The notes under the pieces were generated by a model. It was not told the DNA's origin, searched no databases, and saw only the letters and a list, made by a program, of their open reading frames with translations. This document shows positions 1 through 4,496 of a DNA stretch of 5,992 nucleotides, piece after piece (position 1 is the first letter of the stretch; the number at the start of each line of letters is the position of its first letter). The DNA comes from Dehalococcoidia bacterium (GTDB lineage Bacteria; Chloroflexota; Dehalococcoidia; GIF9; AB-539-J10), in the NCBI GenBank assembly GCA_030603265.1, contig JAUVYD010000101.1, positions 1-5,992 on the forward strand. The letters run 5' to 3'. The translations under genes and the position numbers were made by a program.

Positions 1-7
1 CCGTCAT
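1..7 (-). CDS. Start of a T-box-regulated gene (partial, runs off left edge)
   Basis: Only the start codon, a Thr codon and one further base are inside the window. An ATG (complement of 5-7) is preceded by the strong Shine-Dalgarno AAGGAGG (complement of 14-20) at 6-nt spacing. The gene lies directly downstream of a complete T-box riboswitch. T-box genes are usually aminoacyl-tRNA synthetases, amino-acid biosynthesis genes or amino-acid transporters. If the specifier reading UGG is right, a tryptophan gene such as trpS, trpE or a Trp transporter is the natural guess. The product itself cannot be read here. Confidence 0.6.
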
Positions 8-13
8 TTGCTT

Positions 14-20
14 CCTCCTT
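14..20 (-). promoter_or_regulatory. Ribosome binding site of the left-edge gene
   Basis: AAGGAGG on the minus strand sits 6 nt before the ATG at 7-5. It is a near-perfect anti-16S match and fixes the start of the gene off the left edge. The genes starting at 1164, 1246 and 3797 have no such site. Confidence 0.7.
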
Positions 21-53
21 CTCACGTAGTGGATTTCTGAGACGCCGTCACAT

Positions 54-104
54 TCAGCAATTCTCTGGCGCTGATGGGCGCCACCTGAATGACAATCGAG
101 TCAT
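54..104 (-). CDS. Small leader ORF (16 aa) between T-box terminator and structural gene
   Basis: An ATG (complement of 102-104) follows a perfect AGGAGG (complement of 110-115) at 5-nt spacing and opens a 16-codon frame, MTRLSFRWRPSAPENC, ending in TGA at 56-54. It lies after the T-box terminator, so it would be translated only in read-through transcripts. It contains one Trp codon, in keeping with the Trp specifier, but lacks the run of Trp codons typical of a trp leader peptide. A 6-bp hairpin (66-71 with 78-83) overlaps its middle and has no U-tract. It could be a leader peptide, a translational-coupling device, or a chance frame behind a purine-rich stretch. The strong Shine-Dalgarno is the main reason for listing it. 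Confidence 0.4.
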   Translation of the reverse strand: MTRLSFRWRPSAPENC

Positions 105-119
105 AGCCACCTCCTGAAC

Positions 120-154
120 AAAAAAAGAGCCTCTCGCCGAGGGGCGAGAGGCTC
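120..154 (-). terminator. Intrinsic terminator of the T-box leader
   Basis: Read on the minus strand, a perfect 12-bp stem (143-154 with 127-138) closed by a 4-nt loop is followed by seven U residues (126-120). The CCCT in and beside its loop can pair instead with AGGG of the T-box motif to form the antiterminator. This is the off-state hairpin that stops transcription when the cognate tRNA is charged. Confidence 0.95.
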
Positions 155-398
155 ATCCTTCGCGGTGCCACCCTCATTCGGTCTTGCGACCATCTCAGCA
201 GGTACCGCCTTACGGCTATACCCCGGGTTTTGATAACGCTACCCTTGCGCCAAAGCCTACTCGGTTTTCAGGCCTTTCGGTTTGGGGCTCCCCGGCCCAT
301 TCCAACCCTGCGCAGGTATCGGCTCACACCTTACCCGACTCTCTGAACCTCGCCTCGGGTTGTACTATTCCGGTTCAACGCCTGTGCCGTATTCAGTT
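120..398 (-). promoter_or_regulatory. T-box riboswitch, probable tRNA-Trp (UGG) specifier
   Basis: This 5' leader RNA binds a specific uncharged tRNA and lets transcription continue into the gene past position 7. The hallmark T-box sequence AGGGTGGCACCGCG is exact (complement of 161-174). Stem I shows the AGTA of the specifier loop (complement of 363-366), the AGAGAG bulge (339-344) and a GGTG apical loop (327-330). It has consistent pairings: AACCC with GGGTT, GCG-AGGT with ACCT-CGC, TCGG with CCGA, and CCGG with CCGG below the specifier loop. The GAA that precedes specifiers is at 302-300, so the specifier reads TGG (299-297) followed by a G, pointing to tryptophan. A GAGTAG linker, a GCC-GUAA-GGC hairpin in the Stem II/IIA region and a small GGTC-GCAA-GACC hairpin come before the T-box. 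The class is certain. The specifier assignment comes from alignment by eye and is less so. Confidence 0.92.
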
Positions 399-404
399 GA
401 GGGC

Positions 405-434
405 ATGGTAGTACGGCATCTCTGCCATTGTCAA
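405..434 (-). promoter_or_regulatory. Sigma70-type promoter of the T-box transcript
   Basis: On the minus strand a perfect -35 TTGACA (complement of 429-434) is separated by 18 bp from the -10-like TACCAT (complement of 405-410), a 4/6 match to TATAAT. The predicted transcription start is near 398. That is just 5' of the Stem I sequences and gives a leader of about 390 nt before the start codon, a sensible length for a T-box transcript. Confidence 0.65.
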
Positions 435-435
435 G

Positions 436-459
436 TTGGACGCGAATCCGTCCGTCCAA
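436..459 (-). repeat. Inverted repeat abutting the -35 box of the T-box promoter
   Basis: TTGGACG (436-442) and CGTCCAA (453-459) form a perfect 7-bp inverted repeat around a 10-nt loop, starting 1 bp from the -35 hexamer. It lies between the HAD gene stop and the promoter. It may be a weak terminator for the HAD transcript (no U-tract follows) or an operator for the T-box promoter. The rest of 460-528 is non-coding and holds only a 10-bp palindrome (508-517, TCCTGCAGGA). Confidence 0.4.
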
Positions 460-528
460 AGTACCCCTCGAGAACCTGGTTCCGCAGGGCAGTCATGGCA
501 AGAGATATCCTGCAGGACTCCCTGACAC

Positions 529-1164
529 CTACCCCAGCAGTGGCAAGAGATCAAGCAGGCTGCCAAGGGACCCGTTGCCCGTATCGTACCTGTCCAGATG
601 GTAGGCCACGATTCCGGCTCCGGATGAGCCGACGAAATCATGCTCCCAGCTGTCCCCCACGTGGACCACTTCCGATGGTTCAGCGTCCAGTTCGCGGCAC
701 AGCCACCTGAAGAATCCCTCGTCCTTCAGCTTGCCCCACTGCGATGTGGCGGAGAAGAAGCGCAGGAAATGGTGCTCCACGTCTCTGAGCAACGGCCGCA
801 GGAACTCGAACGGCGTTGACGAGGCCACAACGAGGGTGTAGCGCCCCGAGAGGGACTCCAGGACAGATGAGACCTCCGGGTAGAATTCGATTGCGGACCT
901 GTGTTCGTCAATGACGGGGAATGGAGAGCCGAGACCGAACCAATCGAACCAGTGCTGGATATCGTACCATTCTCGTCTCTGCATCCCAATGTTCTCGTAT
1001 TCTGAGAAGACCTGCGTCGTGGCTTCCTCCAGTCCCAGCCCGTGTTTCCGTGCGTACAGGGCAGGCACAACCTCCTGCATGAAGGTGCGCGTGAAGGTAT
1101 GCGTGGCAAGCGTACCCTCAGCGTCGAACGAGACGAAGCGTGTGCGATGGTTGGTTGGTGACAT
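529..1164 (-). CDS. HAD-superfamily hydrolase (phosphatase-like), 211 aa
   Basis: This is a cytoplasmic haloacid dehalogenase-fold protein, probably a phosphatase of subclass I with a helical cap; the substrate is unknown. Motif I is FDAEGTL with the nucleophile D14. The second acidic position, usually Asp, is Glu16. Motif II is the VVASST strand (S115 or S116). The motif III lysine is K145 or K147. Motif IV is GDSWEHD with D171 and D176. Residues 20-105 are the cap region. The length is typical of the family. The frame stays open far upstream, but that part is antisense to the radical SAM gene. The ATG at 1164 comes eight residues before the hydrophobic motif I strand and is the sensible start. 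It has no Shine-Dalgarno. A short hairpin sits directly before it, and a TGC-TACGAT extended -10 (1176-1181) would give an almost leaderless mRNA. Confidence 0.85.
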   Translation of the reverse strand: MSPTNHRTRFVSFDAEGTLATHTFTRTFMQEVVPALYARKHGLGLEEATTQVFSEYENIGMQRREWYDIQHWFDWFGLGSPFPVIDEHRSAIEFYPEVSSVLESLSGRYTLVVASSTPFEFLRPLLRDVEHHFLRFFSATSQWGKLKDEGFFRWLCRELDAEPSEVVHVGDSWEHDFVGSSGAGIVAYHLDRYDTGNGSLGSLLDLLPLLG

Positions 1165-1175
1165 CGATTGCAGCA

Positions 1176-1181
1176 ATCGTA
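1176..1181 (-). promoter_or_regulatory. Candidate extended -10 element for the HAD gene
   Basis: On the minus strand TACGAT (4/6 to TATAAT) is preceded by TGC, an extended -10 arrangement. No convincing -35 is visible 16-18 bp upstream. Transcription would start near 1168, only about four bases before the ATG at 1164. This agrees with the lack of a Shine-Dalgarno but is not strong on its own. Confidence 0.3.
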
Positions 1182-1209
1182 GCACAGGGCGACATCGACG
1201 CCCATCGAT

Positions 1210-1238
1210 TTGCCATGCCTCGAACGCACCGCTACAAT
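1210..1238 (+). promoter_or_regulatory. Sigma70-type promoter of the radical SAM gene
   Basis: TTGCCA (1210-1215) and TACAAT (1233-1238) are separated by exactly 17 bp, and each matches the consensus at five of six positions. The predicted start of transcription, seven to eight bases past the -10, falls at 1245-1246, on the A of an in-frame ATG. This argues for a leaderless mRNA, and against the upstream TTG (1210) and ATG (1237) as starts because they would lie in the promoter. Confidence 0.65.
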
Positions 1239-1245
1239 GCGACGA

Positions 1246-2409
1246 ATGCGAACGGAAGAGAGCGAGAGGAAAACCGCGCCCGGCTTCGAGCTCGGCCCAA
1301 TACGCCCCCCGAGCGAGGCCTACTCGCTTCTGATACGTGCGACCCGCAATTGCCCCTGGAACAAGTGCCTGTTCTGCCACTGCTACAAGGGCACGAGCTT
1401 CTCGCTGCGGTCTGTCGAAGAGATAGTGCATGACATCGACGAGGCCCGCGAGATGCGGGACTACATCGTCGAGGCCTCGTGGAGGCTGGGCTACGAAGGC
1501 GACGAGAGATTGGCGGCTGCGGCCATACTCAGCCAACCATACGGCGACGCATGTCTGCACAACGTGGCGCTGTTCCTCTACGCAGGGGGAAAGTCCGCCT
1601 TCCTCCAGGACTCGAACACTCTCATCATGCGGACCCCCGACCTTGTGGCAGTCCTGCGGCACCTGCGCGACGCATTCCCTGACCTCGAGAGAGTCACCTC
1701 GTACAGTCGTTCTCACACTGCCGCGCACAAGACAGTGGAGGAACTCAAGGAGATCAGGGAGGCCGGCCTCGTGAGAATACACATCGGTCTCGAGACAGGC
1801 TATGACCCGCTGCTGCAGTACATCCAGAAAGGCACGACCGCAGCCCAGCAGATCGCGGCAGGTCAGAAAATCGTCGAGGCAGGGTTCTCCCTCTCGGAGT
1901 ATGTGATGCCGGGGATGGGCGGCCAGGCCATGGCGGAGGGTCACGTGCGGGAGACAGCTCGCGTGCTGAACGAGATTAATCCGGAGTTCATACGACTCCG
2001 CAGCCTCCACATAAAGCCGACGATGCCTCTGTGGTCGCACCTGCAAGACGGCGCCTTCCAACTGCAGAGCGAGGACAATGTCGTGAGGGAGATAGCAGGT
2101 ATTGTCGAGAGGCTGGACGTCACCAGCTACCTGAAGAGCGACCATATCCTCAATCTGCTCATGGAGATTGAGGGGAAATTCCCCGAAGACAAGTCAGCGT
2201 GCCTCGCAATCATCGACGGATACCTCGGGTTGCCGGACGAAGAGCGCTTGAACTTCCAGTTGGGCAGGAGGATGGGATACTACGAGGAGCTATCCGACCT
2301 GGAGGATTCCACCAGGTTCGACACGGTCTCTGAGGCACTGCAGCGGATACGGGAACGAAGCGACAACGTTGAGGAGGTCATCCGCCGTCTGAAGGACAGA
2401 TTCATCTAG
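1246..2409 (+). CDS. Radical SAM protein of unknown substrate (COG1032-like), 387 aa
   Basis: This is a predicted [4Fe-4S] radical S-adenosylmethionine enzyme. The cluster motif is near the N-terminus, RNCPWNKCLFC, with C36, C41 and C44 (C-x4-C-x2-C rather than C-x3-C-x2-C) and an extra C46. Further family-like blocks are the SYSRSHT segment (152-158), RIHIGLETG (177-185), a VMPGMGG glycine-rich segment (220-226) and an IRLRSLHIKPTMPLW strand (249-263). The C-terminal 120 residues are charged and helical. No B12-binding or SPASM domain is visible. I recognise this as a family common in anaerobes but know no substrate for it. The ATG at 1246 is chosen because a good promoter puts +1 there; in-frame ATG 1237 and TTG 1210 are alternatives. 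No Shine-Dalgarno is present. The stop overlaps that of elp3. Confidence 0.88.
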   Translation: MRTEESERKTAPGFELGPIRPPSEAYSLLIRATRNCPWNKCLFCHCYKGTSFSLRSVEEIVHDIDEAREMRDYIVEASWRLGYEGDERLAAAAILSQPYGDACLHNVALFLYAGGKSAFLQDSNTLIMRTPDLVAVLRHLRDAFPDLERVTSYSRSHTAAHKTVEELKEIREAGLVRIHIGLETGYDPLLQYIQKGTTAAQQIAAGQKIVEAGFSLSEYVMPGMGGQAMAEGHVRETARVLNEINPEFIRLRSLHIKPTMPLWSHLQDGAFQLQSEDNVVREIAGIVERLDVTSYLKSDHILNLLMEIEGKFPEDKSACLAIIDGYLGLPDEERLNFQLGRRMGYYEELSDLEDSTRFDTVSEALQRIRERSDNVEEVIRRLKDRFI

Positions 2410-3797
2410 GCGGACGGCGCCACATCGAGGCGTTTCGCCATGTACGGCCCTTCGCTCACGTAGCCAAGCTGGCGATAGTAGTCTCTAACCCCCACACCAC
2501 TCAGGACTCGCAGCGTGTCAACACCGCACTCGGACGCAGCTATCCGTTCGGCTTCCTGCAGCAACGAAGCGCCCAGACCTCTGTGCTGGGCTGCCGATTC
2601 CCGCCGCTCCCCGAGAGCCAGTTCTGGTCCGAAGACATGCAATTCCCTTACCATGGCGACGTTGCCCGCACCTGCGGACGGCACTTCCGTGCCGGCTGAG
2701 AGAGAGAGCCTGAGCAGCGCAAAGAGCGTCCCCGCCGGGTCTTCATAGCTAAGGAACTCCTCGTAGCCATCACCAGTCTCGTAGCGCTCCCTCCGAAGCG
2801 AAGGCTCGCCGACAGACCAGCCGTCACGCATCCTGTGACCGTACTCGCGGCACCGCACGCATTGGCAGGCTATGCCCAATTCCTTCATGCGGCGGCGAAT
2901 CGTACCGCGAAGCGCAAGGTCATCACATCCGGCCACGATGAACTTTCTCGGAATATCCCTCATCAGCCGGGCAATACGGACATACGGCGGAACTATCATC
3001 TTCATCTCCACCAGGAGCTCTATCATCTTGTCGATGCTGACCGGCTGGAAGCGCCCGTCTCTGTGCCATGACTCAAGCTCAGATCCGCTGACAACCACCG
3101 TCGGATACAACTTGAGGCCATCCGGCCGGAACTGCGGCCCATCGAACATCTCTCGTGTCAGTACGAGGTCACGCTCCGGCGATGAGCCCGGGAGTCCCGG
3201 CATCCAGTGGTAGTAAACCTTGAAACCATGCCGCCGCAGCCGCGACGTGGCATCGATGATCTCTGCGACACCGTGACCACGACGCGTCAACTTGTGGATA
3301 TCGTCATCCAGTGTCTGGACTCCAAGTTCCACCCTGGTTGCCCCGAAGTCCAGGAGACGTTCAATCTCGCTCTCCCCGCACCAATCAGGCCTCGTCTCCA
3401 CGCACAGGCCCACGCAGCGGTGCGCGGACGACTCATTCACGCTCTTGGCAGCCTCCAGGTCAGGTGATTCCGTCTCATTCAATGCGTCGTAGCACGACTT
3501 GACGAACCAATACTGGTAGTCGACGGGATAGGCCAGGAACGTGCCTCCCATGATTATGAGCTCAATCTTGTCCACAGGGTGCCCCATCCGGACAAGGGTC
3601 CCAATCCTGAGTCGCACCTGCGCCCCCGGGTCAAACCCGCACCTGATAGCACGCAGGACCGCAGGCGACTCAGTCGTGTAGCTCTTCGGAGCTCCGTTTG
3701 ACGATGGGCAGTAGACGCAGTTGCCGGGACAGGGGAAAGGCTTCGCCATCACCGCAACAGGCGTCACCCCCGAAATGGTTCGTGTCGCCTTCCTCAT
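2406..3797 (-). CDS. elp3: Elp3-family tRNA U34 carboxymethyltransferase (radical SAM + GNAT), 463 aa
   Basis: The Elp3 catalytic protein uses a 5'-deoxyadenosyl radical and acetyl-CoA to put a carboxymethyl group on C5 of wobble uridine 34. The N-terminus has the family block RTISGVTPVAVM (6-17), then the cluster cysteines C23, C27 and C30 (PCPGNCVYCP). Next come the FDPGAQV block (55-61), GHPVDKIELIIMGGTF (72-87), CVETRPDWC (132-140) and ELGVQTL (157-163). A linker cysteine cluster, CQCVRCRE (311-318), matches the family's metal-binding segment. The C-terminal GNAT domain has FLSYEDP (348-354), the acetyl-CoA loop QHRGLG (404-409) and DYYRQLGYVSEGPYM (439-453), with the paired tyrosines 440-441. 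An ATG at 3848 would add 17 residues but overlaps the divergent methyltransferase. The ATG at 3797 fits the family N-terminus and a candidate promoter. No Shine-Dalgarno is visible. Confidence 0.95.
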   Translation of the reverse strand: MRKATRTISGVTPVAVMAKPFPCPGNCVYCPSSNGAPKSYTTESPAVLRAIRCGFDPGAQVRLRIGTLVRMGHPVDKIELIIMGGTFLAYPVDYQYWFVKSCYDALNETESPDLEAAKSVNESSAHRCVGLCVETRPDWCGESEIERLLDFGATRVELGVQTLDDDIHKLTRRGHGVAEIIDATSRLRRHGFKVYYHWMPGLPGSSPERDLVLTREMFDGPQFRPDGLKLYPTVVVSGSELESWHRDGRFQPVSIDKMIELLVEMKMIVPPYVRIARLMRDIPRKFIVAGCDDLALRGTIRRRMKELGIACQCVRCREYGHRMRDGWSVGEPSLRRERYETGDGYEEFLSYEDPAGTLFALLRLSLSAGTEVPSAGAGNVAMVRELHVFGPELALGERRESAAQHRGLGASLLQEAERIAASECGVDTLRVLSGVGVRDYYRQLGYVSEGPYMAKRLDVAPSA

Positions 3798-3807
3798 GCT
3801 ACGCTTG

Positions 3808-3836
3808 AGTCTAGCAGGCGCCTGTAGTGACGACAA
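3808..3836 (-). promoter_or_regulatory. Candidate promoter of elp3
   Basis: On the minus strand TTGTCG (complement of 3831-3836) and TAGACT (complement of 3808-3813) are 17 bp apart, and the -10 carries a TGC extension. Each hexamer matches four of six consensus bases. Transcription would start near 3801, about three bases before the ATG at 3797. The -35 lies inside the first codons of the divergent methyltransferase, so the two genes share a very compact control region. The reverse-direction promoter is less clear: TGC-TACGCT at 3797-3805 is the only extended -10 I see. Confidence 0.4.
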
Positions 3837-4480
3837 ACAGAGAGGCATTCGACAGCATCGCCGCCAGCTGGTACAGGATCAGGCACTGGCCGCTCCTCCG
3901 CACGGAGCTTGAAGAAGTCTCGCGGAGGTGGCATAGCGGACGGGTTGCGAATCTAGGATGCGGCCATGGTTCCGATTTCCTGCCCCTGAAAGAGGGCTTC
4001 GACCTGTACGGCCTGGACTTCTCAAGGCAGATGCTACTCCACGGCCGCAAGTTCGCGGCAAGGCGTGGACTGCGGGCGAGCCTCATCCAGGGCGACCTTG
4101 TCGCACTGCCATTCGGAGACGGCTCGTTCGACTACGCCATCGCCGTGGCCAGCTATCACCACGTGGAGGGAGAAGACGCCCGCGAGCAGGCCTTTGCCGA
4201 GCTGCACCGAATCCTGCGCCCGGGCGGAGAGGTGTTCCTCAGCGTGTGGAACCACCTTCAACCCAGGTTCTGGTTCACTCCGAGGGACCAGCAGGTCCCC
4301 TGGCGAACTGAGGGAAAGGTCCTGAACCGCTACTACCACCTCTACAGACACAGGGAACTCCGGGACTTACTGAGGAGAGCGGGCTTCAGAATCGAGTGGA
4401 TGGGGCCCGAGAGACGTTTCCGCGGTCCGATTCGCCGGCTCTCGCGAAACATCTGCGTGCTGGCAAGCAGACCCCCGTAG
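3827..4480 (+). CDS. SAM-dependent methyltransferase, Trm9/ALKBH8-like, 217 aa
   Basis: This is a class I (Rossmann) S-adenosylmethionine methyltransferase. It has SAM-binding motif I NLGCGHG (42-48), the ribose-binding acidic position D64 (YGLDFS), GDLVALPF (89-96), FDYAIAVASYHHV (101-113) and the post-catalytic LRPGGEVFLSVW (130-141). The C-terminal half carries VPW (157-159) and RYYHLYRHREL (168-178). These closely resemble the VPW and RYYHLYREGEL blocks I recall in yeast Trm9, which makes the methyl ester of cm5U34 (mcm5U) in tRNA. Generic pipelines may call it a UbiE/SAM methyltransferase. Its position divergent from elp3, about 30 bp away, supports a wobble-uridine role. The start is GTG at 3827, which gives the usual short N-terminal helix (FDSIAASWY); no Shine-Dalgarno is visible. 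It ends 16 bp from the convergent c-di-GMP gene. The methyltransferase fold is secure. Trm9-like specificity is inference. Confidence 0.88.
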   Translation: MTTNREAFDSIAASWYRIRHWPLLRTELEEVSRRWHSGRVANLGCGHGSDFLPLKEGFDLYGLDFSRQMLLHGRKFAARRGLRASLIQGDLVALPFGDGSFDYAIAVASYHHVEGEDAREQAFAELHRILRPGGEVFLSVWNHLQPRFWFTPRDQQVPWRTEGKVLNRYYHLYRHRELRDLLRRAGFRIEWMGPERRFRGPIRRLSRNICVLASRPP

Positions 4481-4496
4481 AGAAAAGAGGTCGACG

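Noticed and set aside
120..180. Hairpin-rich segment as a small RNA or CRISPR-like repeat
   Set aside because: It is fully explained as the T-box antiterminator/terminator region, with the exact T-box motif and a U-tract.
184..710. Overlapping plus- and minus-strand open frames over the leader and the HAD 3' end
   Set aside because: They lie across the T-box riboswitch and its promoter or in shadow of the HAD gene, and have low-complexity, unrecognisable translations.
1210..1245. TTG at 1210 or ATG at 1237 as the radical SAM start
   Set aside because: Both fall within the predicted -35/-10 promoter elements, neither has a Shine-Dalgarno, and the added residues show no family similarity.
1165..2145. 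Long open minus-strand extension upstream of the HAD gene (would make a 538-aa protein)
   Set aside because: It is antisense to the clearly conserved radical SAM gene, shows no recognisable domain, and is explained by codon bias in a GC-rich gene. The HAD fold begins just after the ATG at 1164.
3798..3848. Upstream ATG at 3848 as the elp3 start (17 extra residues)
   Set aside because: It would overlap the divergent methyltransferase by 22 bp and place the candidate elp3 promoter inside the gene. The extra residues do not resemble the Elp3 N-terminus. It cannot be fully excluded.
4481..4496. Bidirectional terminator between the methyltransferase and the c-di-GMP gene
   Set aside because: The 16-bp gap has a short A-rich stretch but no stem with a following T-run on either strand that I can support.
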